A DNA stretch of 64,000 bases from Allobogoriella deserti (lineage in GTDB: Bacteria > Actinomycetota > Actinomycetes > Actinomycetales > Actinomycetaceae), in the NCBI RefSeq assembly GCF_042680605.1, contig NZ_JBHUEE010000003.1:124001-188000 (forward strand), given 5' to 3'. The notes beneath the pieces are model-generated. The model had not been told where the DNA came from. It ran no database searches and saw only the letters and a program-made list of their open reading frames with translations. Numbering within the stretch: the stretch's first letter is position 1; every line of letters begins with the position of its first letter. Shown piece after piece: positions 25,259-34,163 of this stretch. Made by a program: the position numbers and the translations under genes.

Positions 25259-26542
25259 TCAGCCGGCGAGGCCGAGCGCCGTCGGGAGCCACAGGCTGAC
25301 GGACGGTACGAAGGTGACGAGCAGCAGCACGCCGACCATCAACAGGTAGAACGGCAGCACGCCCTTGATGACGGCGGGGACCGGCTGCTTGGTCACGGAC
25401 GAGAGCACGAACAACACCAGCCCGACCGGTGGGGTGAGCAACCCGAGCAGCAGGTTGACGATGACGATCGCCGCGAAGTGCAGTGGGTGCACCCCGAAGG
25501 TCTCCGCCACCGGCGCGAGGACGGGGACGAGAATGAGGATGGCGGCGGTGGGCTCGAGGACGGCGCCGACGACGAACAGCAGGACGTTGACGAGGATGAG
25601 GAACACGACGGTGTAGGTCGTGAGGTCGATCATCGTCTCTGCGGCCAGCTGCGGCGCCCGCTCGCGCGCGAGCACCCAGCCGAACAGGGCGGCGGAGGCC
25701 ACGATCAGCAGCACCGATCCGGTGGTCTCCACGCTCTGGACGAGGGTCCGGTACAGCTTGCTCCAGGTGAGCTGCCGGTAAGCGAGAGCCAGGAGGAACA
25801 CGTAGAGCACGCCCACGGCCGACGCCTCGGTGGGGGTGGCGACGCCGCCGAGGATGCCTCCCAGGATGACGACGGCGGCCCCGACCGCGGGCAGCGCGGC
25901 CAGCAGGGCCTTGGCCCGGACCGGCCACGATGTCCGCTCCCCGCGCAGGTCACTGCGGTGGCGCAGCAACCACCACACGGTCAGGCACAGCGCCACCACG
26001 AGCAGGGCGGCGGGGACGATGCCGACCACGAACAGCGCACCGACGGACAGTCCGGCCGTCACGGCGTACATGATCGCCGGGATGGACGGCGGGATCATCG
26101 GCGCGATGAGGGAGGAGGCCCCGGTGACTCCGAGCGCGAAGGGGGTGGGGTACCCGCGCTTGATCATCTGCGGCACCTGCACCCGTCCCATGGCGGCGGC
26201 GTCGGCGATCGCGGCCCCGGACATCCAGGAGAAGCCGAAGCTCGTCGCCACGTTGACGTAGCCGAGGCTGCCGCGGATGTGCCCGAGGAAGGCGACGGCG
26301 GCGTCGTAGACGCGGTCGGTGATGCCGGAGGCGTTGGCGAGGTTGCCGAGCAGGATGAACATCGGCACGGCGAGGATGGGGAAGCTGTTGACCCCGGAAA
26401 GCGTCTGCTGGACGGCCACGCCGAGGCCGACGCCCGGGTCGAGCGCCACGTATGCGAGGGACGGGATGAGGAGCGCGAACGCCACCGGCACCCGGAGCAG
26501 GAGCAGGACCAGCAGCGCGACCACCATGACGGCAAGGGTCAT
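25259..26542 (-). CDS. TRAP transporter large permease (DctM-like)
   Basis: 427 residues with 12 or so membrane segments and the DctM signatures GVNSFPILAVPMFILLGNLAN (about 50), MSGAAIADAAAMG and MIPPSIPAIMYAV. It catalyses Na+-coupled uptake of an organic acid bound by the extracytoplasmic DctP subunit. Starts 1 bp after the small-permease stop. The following fucD gene is 59 bp downstream, so the whole set is probably one transcript, and the cargo is likely L-fuconate, D-arabinonate or a uronate. Confidence 0.92.
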   Translation of the reverse strand: MTLAVMVVALLVLLLLRVPVAFALLIPSLAYVALDPGVGLGVAVQQTLSGVNSFPILAVPMFILLGNLANASGITDRVYDAAVAFLGHIRGSLGYVNVATSFGFSWMSGAAIADAAAMGRVQVPQMIKRGYPTPFALGVTGASSLIAPMIPPSIPAIMYAVTAGLSVGALFVVGIVPAALLVVALCLTVWWLLRHRSDLRGERTSWPVRAKALLAALPAVGAAVVILGGILGGVATPTEASAVGVLYVFLLALAYRQLTWSKLYRTLVQSVETTGSVLLIVASAALFGWVLARERAPQLAAETMIDLTTYTVVFLILVNVLLFVVGAVLEPTAAILILVPVLAPVAETFGVHPLHFAAIVIVNLLLGLLTPPVGLVLFVLSSVTKQPVPAVIKGVLPFYLLMVGVLLLVTFVPSVSLWLPTALGLAG

Positions 26543-26543
26543 C

Positions 26544-27056
26544 TCAGGCCCCCTCCCGTTCGGCGGACTCCATCGCGCCGGGCACGTCCTCGGGGCGGCG
26601 GAGGTTGTGCACCGCGTTGCCCGCGCCGTGCAGCACCACCAGAGCGAAGCCGAGGGCTCCCGCCCCGTAGACGACGGCCATGGGCAGGCCGGTGGCGGGC
26701 GCGCGCAGGCCGGTCGAGTCGGCGGCGAAGGCGGCCCCGGCCACGGCGAGCGCACCAGCCGCGACGACGACCGCGACGTTCGCGAACGTGTCGACCACGG
26801 CACCGGCGCGTCTGCCGAGCCGGGCGAGCAGGAGGTCGACGGAGATGTGCAGGCGTTCGGCGGTGCAGTAGCCGGCGGCGACGAACGCGAGCCAGACGAG
26901 CAGGAACCGGGCCAGCTCCTCGGTCCAGGACAGCGGGTCTCCGAGGACGTAGCGGGTGAACACCTGCAGCAGGATCACCGTGAACGTCGCCACCAGGAGG
27001 ACGACGGCGACGCCGCGTTCGACGGCGATCAGGCCGCGGTGGAACCGGCCGGTCAC
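26544..27056 (-). CDS. TRAP transporter small permease (DctQ-like)
   Basis: 170 residues from a GTG that overlaps the dctP stop (GTGA, 27053-27056). Four hydrophobic segments. The DctQ pattern LQVFTRYVLGDPLSWTEELARFLLVWLAF (about 30-58) is clear. Forms the membrane complex with the large permease. The C-terminus is charged and unconserved. Confidence 0.88.
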   Translation of the reverse strand: MTGRFHRGLIAVERGVAVVLLVATFTVILLQVFTRYVLGDPLSWTEELARFLLVWLAFVAAGYCTAERLHISVDLLLARLGRRAGAVVDTFANVAVVVAAGALAVAGAAFAADSTGLRAPATGLPMAVVYGAGALGFALVVLHGAGNAVHNLRRPEDVPGAMESAEREGA

Positions 27057-28081
27057 GAGCCCTCCACGATGTCGCGGTAGGTCTCGCCCCACGGCACCCG
27101 GCCGGGCAGCTCGTCCCGGACCTGCTCCGCGAACGCCTCGCGGTCGACGTCGTCGTTGATCTCGATGCTGCCGTCCTCGCGCCAGGCCTCGAGCGTCTCC
27201 TCCTCCGCACTGACGATGCACTCGCGCACGGCGTCGGCGGAGGTCGTCATGGCCTCGTCCCAGGCGCTGCGCTGGTCCTCGGTGAGCTGGTCGAGCATCG
27301 CGTCGCTGGTGACGATCTGCACCGACTGCACGCTGTGACCGGTGAGGTTGATGTAGTCCTGCACCTCGTTGAGCCGGAAGGAGTCGATGGTGGGAATCGG
27401 GTTCTCCTGCGCGTCGATGGTGCCCTGCTGGAGCGCCGTGTAGACCTCGTCCAGCGCCATCGGCGTGGCGGTGCCGCCCATGGTGTCGATGTTCGTCAGG
27501 TACAGGGGCGCGTCCGGCGTGCGCAGCTTGAGGCCGGCGAGGTCCTCCGGTGTGTTGACCGGCGTGTTCGAGGTGACGTGGCGGGTGCCGTAGTACCAGC
27601 TCGTCTCCACCTTCAGCCCGGACTCCTCGTAGAGCCCGGCCCAGATGTCCTGGACGACGTCGGAGTCGATGGTCTCGGTGAACTCCTCGACGTCGTCGAA
27701 GATGTAGCCGCCGTCGAGCACGGCTGCGTCCTCGTACCACACGCCGAGGAAGGACGGGCCCGCGACCGCGATGTCGAGGCTGCCGGCGCTCACCTGCTCG
27801 AGCAGTTCGGCCTCGCTGCCGAGCTGGGCGGCGGGGAAGCTCTCGATCGTCACGCCGCTGCCCTCGAGGGCGTCCTGGATGGCCGGCACGCCGCACGTCT
27901 CGACCGGGTGGTTCGGGTCGTAGACGTGCGCGAACCGGAAGGTGAGATCGTCGGCGCCTGCCTGGGCCTCCTCGGCCTCCTCGGGGTCGACCTGCCCGCC
28001 GACGCAGGCGGTCAGGGCGGTGGCGCTGAGCACTCCGGTGGCGGCGACGAGCACGGGCCGCGAGATCCGGGGACGGGTCAT
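27053..28081 (-). CDS. TRAP transporter substrate-binding lipoprotein (DctP-like)
   Basis: 342 residues. Lipoprotein signal peptide with a lipobox LTAC at Cys26. DctP-family motifs: FRFAHVYDPNHPVETC, a conserved ligand-arginine region GLKLRTPDAPLY (about 154-166), TPMALDEVYTALQQGTIDAQENP, and SDAMLDQLTEDQRSAW. The conserved arginine in LRTP usually binds the carboxylate of the cargo, so an acid substrate is expected. The gene is 49 bp from the Ldh-type gene and is the second gene of the operon. Confidence 0.92.
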   Translation of the reverse strand: MTRPRISRPVLVAATGVLSATALTACVGGQVDPEEAEEAQAGADDLTFRFAHVYDPNHPVETCGVPAIQDALEGSGVTIESFPAAQLGSEAELLEQVSAGSLDIAVAGPSFLGVWYEDAAVLDGGYIFDDVEEFTETIDSDVVQDIWAGLYEESGLKVETSWYYGTRHVTSNTPVNTPEDLAGLKLRTPDAPLYLTNIDTMGGTATPMALDEVYTALQQGTIDAQENPIPTIDSFRLNEVQDYINLTGHSVQSVQIVTSDAMLDQLTEDQRSAWDEAMTTSADAVRECIVSAEEETLEAWREDGSIEINDDVDREAFAEQVRDELPGRVPWGETYRDIVEGS

Positions 28082-28130
28082 GGTGTTCTCCTTCGAACGG
28101 TCGGGGAGGGACCGGGTCGATCGACGGTTG

Positions 28131-29186
28131 TCAGTCGGCGGGGTCGGGAATGAGGTCGTCAGGCAGTCCGAGCGAGCCGAGCAGGTCCTCGAGCTGACCG
28201 ACGGTCGAGGACGCCAGCGGCACCGTCTCGCGGTTCCGGCCGGTGTTGGCGTGCTCCAGGTCGCCCGGTGCGAAGGCCTGCTGGCCGGGGGCGGCCGCGC
28301 CGCGGATGCGCTGCTGGAGCTCGGCGACCCGGTGCTCGGTGTGCTCGCGGGAGGTGAAGGCCGCCGTGTCGAGCGCGAGCACCAGGTGCCCGGTGTTCAT
28401 CTGCGAGGCGTTGTTCGCCCAGATGTCCTCGGTCTGGAAGGCGTAGTTCGCCGTCGTCAGCGAGGCGGAGAACGCCTCCAGCAGCACGGCGATCGCCGAA
28501 CCCTTCGGGCCACCGAACGGCAACAGCGCCCCGGCGAGCGCGGACTCGGCGTCCGTGGTGGGACGGCCGGTGGCGTCGACGGCCCAGCCGGCAGGAATCT
28601 CACGCCCCTCGTTCCGGGCGGCGACGACCTTTCCGTACGCGCCGGCGCTGGTCGCCATGTCCGCCGTCAGGGCGGCGCCGTCGCTGCTGGGCGCGGCGAG
28701 GGTGAGCGGGTTGGTGCCCAGGATCTTCTCGACCCCGCCGAACGGCGTGACGGACGGGCCGGTGGTCGAGGTGACCACGCCGATCATGCCGCGCGCCGCG
28801 AGCCGGTCCGTCCAGTAGGCGCCAGCGCCGTAGTGGGTGCTGTGCTGGACGGCGACGACGCCGGCGCCGTGCTCGGCGGCCAGGTCGGCCACACGGTCGG
28901 TCGCAGCCGCCATGGCCACCTGGCCGAGCCCGGAGTCCGCGTCCAGGACGGCGGTGGCGCCCTGCGTGCGGATCCAGCGCAGCTCGGGGCGCGGCCGGAT
29001 CCCGCCGGCCCGGATGGCGGCGACGTACAGCGGCAGGCGGAGGAGGCCGTGCGAGGCGATGCCGCGGCGGTCGGCCTCGACGAGGGCCTCGGCGGTGAGG
29101 CGTGCCTCGTCGACGGGCACGTCGACGGCCTGCAGGGCCTGCGAGCCCAGGTCCGTGAGCGACTCGACCGGGTACGTCCTGTCCAT
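28131..29186 (-). CDS. Ldh-family NAD(P)-dependent oxidoreductase (malate/L-lactate/diketogulonate reductase family)
   Basis: 351 residues, the separate Ldh2/MDH2 fold, unrelated to classical lactate dehydrogenases. Motifs include GIASHGLLRLPLY (about 42-54), the catalytic His region STHYGAGAYW and TNPLTLAAPS. First gene of the sugar-acid operon. Members reduce 2-keto acids such as pyruvate, 2,3-diketogulonate or delta-pyrroline carboxylates. In this context it could reduce or oxidise lactate from the fuconate route, or an imported keto acid; not decided by sequence. Confidence 0.82.
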   Translation of the reverse strand: MDRTYPVESLTDLGSQALQAVDVPVDEARLTAEALVEADRRGIASHGLLRLPLYVAAIRAGGIRPRPELRWIRTQGATAVLDADSGLGQVAMAAATDRVADLAAEHGAGVVAVQHSTHYGAGAYWTDRLAARGMIGVVTSTTGPSVTPFGGVEKILGTNPLTLAAPSSDGAALTADMATSAGAYGKVVAARNEGREIPAGWAVDATGRPTTDAESALAGALLPFGGPKGSAIAVLLEAFSASLTTANYAFQTEDIWANNASQMNTGHLVLALDTAAFTSREHTEHRVAELQQRIRGAAAPGQQAFAPGDLEHANTGRNRETVPLASSTVGQLEDLLGSLGLPDDLIPDPAD

Positions 29187-29228
29187 GTGTCACCTCGCTG
29201 TGCGCAGCCTGGCAGGTTGCCGAGGCCG

Positions 29229-29238
29229 TCCTATAGGA
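29229..29238. promoter_or_regulatory. TCCTATAGGA palindrome, candidate FCD-GntR operator
   Basis: A perfect 10-bp palindrome 43 bp upstream of the Ldh-type gene start and inside the 158-bp divergent promoter region shared with the KDPG aldolase gene. A related core, CCTATAGG, is found at 50496-50503 before another sugar-acid-type gene. It is a candidate site for the GntR at 18828-19532. Binding is inferred. Confidence 0.5.
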
Positions 29239-29344
29239 ACTCGCGCCAGCGTATATTCCTTGTCCTGAGCGTGCCAACCCGTCGGTTCGCGAGGGCGCTA
29301 CCGTGTTGCGGGCCGCACCGGCTCGACCGCGAGGAGGAGGACAG

Positions 29345-30043
29345 ATGCACGGCGACCAGGGTCAGCTCGACGCCGAGATCCCCGACCAGCACGCCGCACT
29401 GCTCGACCGGCTGGCCGAACTCCGCCTGGTGCCCGTCGTCGCGGTCGAGGACGCCGCCGACGCCGTCCCGCTCGCGCGCGGGCTCCTCGCCGGCGGACTC
29501 CCGGTGGCGGAGGTGACGTTCCGGACACCGGCCGCCGCCGAGGCGATCCGCGCCATGGTGGCGGAGGGCCTACGCACGGACGACGGTCACGAGCTGCTCG
29601 TCGGCGCCGGCACGGTGGTCAGCCCCGAGCAGGTCGACGCCGCGGTCGAGGCGGGAGCGCGGTTCGTCGTGTCCCCGGGCCTGAGCCGTGAGGTGGTGGA
29701 GCGGTGTCGCGCGCACGGCGTGCTGGCGCTGCCCGGCACCGCGACGGCGAGCGAGGTCCAGGCCGCGCTCGCCATGGGCCTGCGCACGGTGAAGTTCTTC
29801 CCGGCCGAGGCATCCGGGGGTGCGGCCGCGATCAAGGCGCTCTCCGCACCCTTCCCCCAGATGCGTTTCGTCCCGACCGGCGGCGTCAACGAGAGCAACG
29901 TGAGCGACTACCTGTCCCTGCCGGCCGTGGTCGCGGCGGGTGGGTCGTGGATGGTTCCGGCCGACGCCGTGCGAGCGCGGGAGACCGCGCGGATCGAGTC
30001 GTTGACGGCGGCGGCCGTCGCCGCCGCGGCGGAGGCACGGTGA
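29345..30043 (+). CDS. eda: 2-keto-3-deoxy-6-phosphogluconate aldolase
   Basis: 232 residues. ATG with a strong GAGGAGGA site 5-12 bp upstream. Class I aldolase motifs: Glu56 in VAEVTFRTP, Schiff-base Lys150 in TVKFFPAEASGG, and the phosphate-site PTGGVNESN. Cleaves KDPG (and often KDPGal) to pyruvate and glyceraldehyde 3-phosphate. It starts the two-gene plus-strand operon with KDG kinase, divergent from the TRAP/fucD operon. Unlike the aldolase at 12052-12972 it has no HPr extension. Confidence 0.9.
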   Translation: MHGDQGQLDAEIPDQHAALLDRLAELRLVPVVAVEDAADAVPLARGLLAGGLPVAEVTFRTPAAAEAIRAMVAEGLRTDDGHELLVGAGTVVSPEQVDAAVEAGARFVVSPGLSREVVERCRAHGVLALPGTATASEVQAALAMGLRTVKFFPAEASGGAAAIKALSAPFPQMRFVPTGGVNESNVSDYLSLPAVVAAGGSWMVPADAVRARETARIESLTAAAVAAAAEAR

Positions 30044-30990
30044 TGACGACGGCGGACGGCGCGAATGCCCGCCCCACCCCGGAGGTGCTGTGCATCGGGG
30101 AGACCATGGCGATGGTCACTCCGGCCGACGCCCGGCCGGTCGCCGGTGCGGAGATGTTCACCATCACCCCCGGCGGTGCGGAGTCGAACCTCGCGCAGTA
30201 CCTGGCGGAGATGGGCCTGGCCACGGCGTGGGTCTCCGCCCTGGGGGCCGACCCGCTCGGTGACCGGATCCTCGCCGCGCTGGAGGCCACCGGCATCGAC
30301 ACCCGGTGGGTGAGCCGCGATCCGGAGGCGAACACCGCCGTCTACGTCAAAGACCCGGGAGCCGGCGTCTACTACTACCGGCGCGGATCCGCCGCCTCCC
30401 GCCTCGGTCCGGAGCATGTAGCCGGGTGGCCGGTGCGGACCGCGCGCTGGGTCCACGTCTCGGGCATCACACCGGCCCTGTCACCGTCCTGTCGCGCCCT
30501 GCTGCCGGCGGTGCTCGACGCGGCCGCGCACAGCGGCGCCGGGGTCTCCTTCGACGTCAACTACCGGCCCGCCCTGTGGCCGGCCGAGGAGGCCGCCAGG
30601 ACGCTGCGGCCGCTCGCCGATCGTGCGGACGTGGTGCTCGTCGGCCGCGACGAGGCGGAGACCCTGTGGCAAACCCCGGCCGCGGAGGACATCGCCGCAC
30701 TGTTCCCGGGCGCCGGGCGGGTGGTGGTCAAGGACGGCGATGTCGAGGCGGTCGAGGTGGATCGCACGGCCGGGGCGGGCGGCGAGATCCTCACGCGCCT
30801 GCCGGCCCGCCGCGTCGACGTGGTCGAGCCGGTCGGCGCCGGTGACGCGTTCGGTGCCGGCTACCTCATCGCGCTACTGCGCGGCGACGCCGCCACCGAC
30901 CGCCTGGCGATGGGCCACTCGCTGGCCGCCTGGGTCCTCGGCTCTCCGCACGACAACCGGCCCGGTCACGGTCCGCACGTGCGGGACTGA
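30043..30990 (+). CDS. kdgK: 2-keto-3-deoxygluconate kinase (PfkB family)
   Basis: 315 residues. The ATG shares its first base with the eda stop (TGATG), with GGAGG upstream. Ribokinase/PfkB fold with GGAESNLAQYLAEMG near residue 45 (sugar-binding Gly-Gly-Ala and Asn), ISFDVNYRP-like substrate loop (SFDVNYRPALW) and the catalytic Asp in PVGAGDAFGAGY. Phosphorylates KDG at C6 to feed the aldolase. The pair forms the lower Entner-Doudoroff branch for uronates or aldonates imported by the neighbouring TRAP system. Confidence 0.88.
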   Translation: MTTADGANARPTPEVLCIGETMAMVTPADARPVAGAEMFTITPGGAESNLAQYLAEMGLATAWVSALGADPLGDRILAALEATGIDTRWVSRDPEANTAVYVKDPGAGVYYYRRGSAASRLGPEHVAGWPVRTARWVHVSGITPALSPSCRALLPAVLDAAAHSGAGVSFDVNYRPALWPAEEAARTLRPLADRADVVLVGRDEAETLWQTPAAEDIAALFPGAGRVVVKDGDVEAVEVDRTAGAGGEILTRLPARRVDVVEPVGAGDAFGAGYLIALLRGDAATDRLAMGHSLAAWVLGSPHDNRPGHGPHVRD

Positions 30991-31083
30991 GACCGCCGAC
31001 GGCCCCTCCTCGTGAGGATGTGGTCTCCGCGGAGGGAACCCGCCGGCGGCACTCGGACCGTGGCTCGGCACGCGCCGGTCAGG

Positions 31084-32625
31084 TCACGCCGGGCCGCACG
31101 CCCCGATCATGGTTCCCGGGATCCGGGCATGGCCGTGCAGGCCCGCCCGGTCGATCTCGATGTCCTGACCCTTGTGGCAGATGCTGATCACGGGCGGAAC
31201 CGTGACCGTCAGGTCGACCTCGTGGGAGGTGTGGAACCCGTCGTCGACATGCACGGTGAGTGAGTACTCCGAGACGCGCGGTTCGAGCTCGCGCGGGTCG
31301 ACGCTCAGCTCGCCGGTGCCGGAGTCGATGGTGAACGCCTCAGCGCCCGTACCGCCGGTGATCTCCCACGTGAAGGTACGCAGGTCCGCCCGGCCGATCT
31401 CCGAGGCCCAGTCGTCCGCCTCGACGGTGCCGACGTGATTCGCCACGCCGTCGCCGAGGACGAACTCCTGGCCCTGCCGGACGACCGGCGCGATCCCGCG
31501 GACGTAGTCGAACAGCCAGCGTGCGGCCGGCCGGAGCTCGTCCTCGGCATCGACGATCGCGGCGCCCTGATCGTTCCTCCAGTGGTAGGGCTCGCGCCAA
31601 CCCCACAGCGTGATCCCCTCGACGCCCGGATGCTCCCAGAAGGCGGGGAAGACCCGCCGGTAGTCCGCGAGCTGGACCTCGTCACCGGGCACCCCGTCAC
31701 GCTCGACGCCGTCGAGGTCCAGTTCGGTGATCTGGATCGGCAGGCCGGTCGCCGCGAGCCGGTCGAGGTTCGCCGTATGGACCGCCATGTCCTCCTCCGG
31801 CGCCCAATCGCGCCGCCACACGGTGGGGCCGGGGACGCCCTCGGTGGTCACGTGTGCGTGTCCCTGGAGGCCGATCCCGTCGACGAGGTCCTCCTCCTGC
31901 AGCACCTCGATGATCTCCAGGTAGTCCGACGTCGCCTCCGGCGAGTTCGTGATCAGCACGTCGTTGATCATGAGCTTGGTGTCCGGGAAGTACTCGCGGG
32001 CGAGGCGGAACGCGTTGAGGATCCAGTCCCATCCGGTGCCGTCGGTGCCGTTGTAGCCACCGAGGGCCTGCAGGTAGTCGCCGGCGTCCTCGCACAGGTC
32101 GCCCTCGTTCTTCGGATCGGCACAGTCCGGCGGGTCCCAGGTGGGCTCGTTGACCACCTCGAGCCATTCGATGTCCGGATAGCGTTCGGCGACCGCGGCG
32201 AACCAGTCCTCGATCTCGGCCAGTTGCTCCTCGGGCTCGAGGTCTTTCATCCACGTGGGCTGCTGGTTGCCCCAGAGGAGGTTGTGGAATCGGAACGGCA
32301 TATCGTTCTGCTGGGCGAACGCGTAGATCTCGTCGAGTTGCTCCCACCGTCTGGGGGCCGCACGCGTGGCACCGGCCACGACGCCCCACTTGCCGGCGTT
32401 CTCCGGCGCGACCTGATTGAAGAGGTCGGGGAACATCGGATGGTCGAACTGACTGACGCTACCGAGGAACTTGTCCTCGCCGTAGATGGGGAACGCCTCG
32501 GATCCCGCCTCGGATCCCGCACCGTCAGCCGGCTCCGGGTCGGCCCCGGCCGGGGCCGCCGTCCCACCCACGAGCAACGCCATGGCGGCCATCGCCATGG
32601 GAAGTCGTCGTGCCATTCGGAACAT
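31084..32625 (-). CDS. Secreted GH10-family glycosidase with cadherin-like and CHKG C-terminal modules
   Basis: 513 residues from the ATG at 32625 (GAGAGGAAA upstream). Sec signal peptide (about 1-28). The GH10 domain (about 45-395) has the acid/base Glu160 in EVVNEPTW and the nucleophile Glu301 in QITELDLDG. The acid/base motif is VVNEP and not the usual VxNE(A/I), and the domain is divergent, so activity may be on a decorated or different xylan. A cadherin/dystroglycan-like beta domain follows (about 405-485: FTWEITGGTGAEAFTIDSGTG), then a short C-terminal module starting ISICHKGQD and ending with IGAC, a small two-cysteine unit seen at the ends of other secreted actinobacterial proteins. 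Single gene, convergent with kdgK. Confidence 0.85.
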   Translation of the reverse strand: MFRMARRLPMAMAAMALLVGGTAAPAGADPEPADGAGSEAGSEAFPIYGEDKFLGSVSQFDHPMFPDLFNQVAPENAGKWGVVAGATRAAPRRWEQLDEIYAFAQQNDMPFRFHNLLWGNQQPTWMKDLEPEEQLAEIEDWFAAVAERYPDIEWLEVVNEPTWDPPDCADPKNEGDLCEDAGDYLQALGGYNGTDGTGWDWILNAFRLAREYFPDTKLMINDVLITNSPEATSDYLEIIEVLQEEDLVDGIGLQGHAHVTTEGVPGPTVWRRDWAPEEDMAVHTANLDRLAATGLPIQITELDLDGVERDGVPGDEVQLADYRRVFPAFWEHPGVEGITLWGWREPYHWRNDQGAAIVDAEDELRPAARWLFDYVRGIAPVVRQGQEFVLGDGVANHVGTVEADDWASEIGRADLRTFTWEITGGTGAEAFTIDSGTGELSVDPRELEPRVSEYSLTVHVDDGFHTSHEVDLTVTVPPVISICHKGQDIEIDRAGLHGHARIPGTMIGACGPA

Positions 32626-33023
32626 CGTTGTTTCCTCTCTGGTTCGCGCCGCGGTCGATACCTCGCCGGGCGATCGAGGGCGCGCCGTCCCACGGCGCAC
32701 GACGTCTGACGCGCCTGGCGCCGCCCCGAGACCGTCAACGCCTCGGGCTCGGGCGGGCCGACAACCGGCTCGCTCCGCCCGTGGTCGCCATCGCCCGACT
32801 GTGACGCTAGTCACGTCTATACGAAAGAGTCAATCGGATATACGTCGGGTCCGGGAACACGGGCCTCGCGGACGCCGACCCCGTTCTGATATCCGACGGG
32901 GTGGTGAGGCTATAGCATGTAGCGGCCTGGCACCGTCCAGGGACCCTGCAAGGAGGCAGAGTTGGCGCGAATCCGCGCGGCGCTCCTCCACCCACCGGTA
33001 CAGACCGAGGAGTGAGGACGAAG
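32626..33023. promoter_or_regulatory. 398-bp divergent promoter region with repeated TATA-type palindromes
   Basis: No gene is seen here. The middle is unusually AT-rich for this genome. It holds an imperfect inverted repeat (ACGTCTATACG at 32813-32823 against CGGATATACGT at 32835-32845), a second TCGGATAT-type copy in reverse (ATATCCGA, 32889-32896), and the palindrome GCTATAGC at 32909-32916. These probably control the divergent GH10 gene and TRAP operon. Which regulator binds is unknown. Confidence 0.5.
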
Positions 33024-34163
33024 ATGAGGACGCACACCCGCCCCCGGAGGATGACGTGGCTCGGAACGTCGTTCGCCGCCACCAGTCTGCTCATCGCGAG
33101 CTGCAGCGGAGACTTCGGCGGCGAGGCCGCTGCCGGCGATGATGAGGGAGGTGGCGAGGAGACGGCGCAGGACAGCGGTGAGCCGGAGCTGTCGCCGCCG
33201 CCGGAGATCGACTGCGAGGTTCTCGACGGAGATGACCTCGCCGAGCACACCATCAAGTTCGGCATCGGTCTCGCCGAGGACTCTCCGCAAGGACGCGCCG
33301 TCCAGTACTTCGGCGACTACCTCTCCGAGTGCACCGACGGACGGCTGACGGTCGACCTGTTCCCGGACAGCCAGGTCGGGGATGACCTGGAGATGATGAG
33401 TGGACTGCGCAGCGGCACGCTCGAGATGACGTATCCGTCGACGTCGCCCGCGGTCTCGTTCGTGCCCGAGCTCGGCGTCTTCGACCTGCCCTTCCTCGTC
33501 CCGGACACCGACGCCGCGGACCGGATCTTCGACAGCGAGGTCGGCGACGAGATGCTCGCCGAGTTCGAGGGGTCCGGCATGCTCGCGCTCGCCTGGGGCG
33601 AGAACGGGTTCCGCCAGGTGACGAACAACGACGGCCCGATCGAGAGCCCCGAGGACGTGCAGGGCCTGGATGTCCGGGTCATGGAGAACGAGATCCAGGT
33701 GACGATCTGGGAGCAGCTCGGTGCCAACCCGACGACGATGGCCTTCGGCGAGGTCTTCAGCGCCCTCGAGCAGGGAGTGGTCTCCGGCCAGGAGAACCCG
33801 TGGGTCACCAACTACACCTCCAACTTCTGGGAGGTCCAGGACTACGGGTCCGAGACCCGGCACGTGTACACGCCGTTCCTGTTCATGATCGGCGAAGAGT
33901 TCTACAACGGCCTGGACCCGGCGTACCAGGACCTCATTCAGGAGGCGTCCGACGCCACGAGCGAATATCAGCGTCAGGTCGCACGCGAGATGGACTCCTG
34001 GGCGCGTGACCAGTTCGAGGCGAGCGGGGCCGAGGTCAACGTCCTCGACGAGGACCAACTCGACGCCTTCCGCGAGGCCACCGCGCCGGTCTATGACCGG
34101 TGGGCGCCGCAGATCGGTGAGGAGCTGATCGACGAGGTTCGTTCCGTCGCCGAGGGCGAGTGA
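33024..34163 (+). CDS. TRAP transporter substrate-binding lipoprotein (second system)
   Basis: 379 residues. The ATG at 33024 is preferred over the GTG at 33012 because GAGTGAGGA then serves as ribosome site. Lipobox IASC with Cys27, followed by an acidic, glycine-rich linker (about 30-60) and the DctP domain: IKFGIGLAEDSPQGRAVQYF, the ligand-arginine region VQGLDVRVMENE, and ALEQGVVSGQENPW. DctP proteins deliver organic acids to the Q/M membrane pair. The cargo may be a xylan-derived uronate, given the flanking GH10 and GH39 genes; this is inferred. Confidence 0.9.
   Translation: MRTHTRPRRMTWLGTSFAATSLLIASCSGDFGGEAAAGDDEGGGEETAQDSGEPELSPPPEIDCEVLDGDDLAEHTIKFGIGLAEDSPQGRAVQYFGDYLSECTDGRLTVDLFPDSQVGDDLEMMSGLRSGTLEMTYPSTSPAVSFVPELGVFDLPFLVPDTDAADRIFDSEVGDEMLAEFEGSGMLALAWGENGFRQVTNNDGPIESPEDVQGLDVRVMENEIQVTIWEQLGANPTTMAFGEVFSALEQGVVSGQENPWVTNYTSNFWEVQDYGSETRHVYTPFLFMIGEEFYNGLDPAYQDLIQEASDATSEYQRQVAREMDSWARDQFEASGAEVNVLDEDQLDAFREATAPVYDRWAPQIGEELIDEVRSVAEGE

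Noticed and set aside
30991..31083. GC-rich stretch between kdgK and the GH10 gene as a terminator
   Set aside because: Only short, imperfect pairing (CCGCCG/CGGCGG) and no T-run; not strong enough to call.
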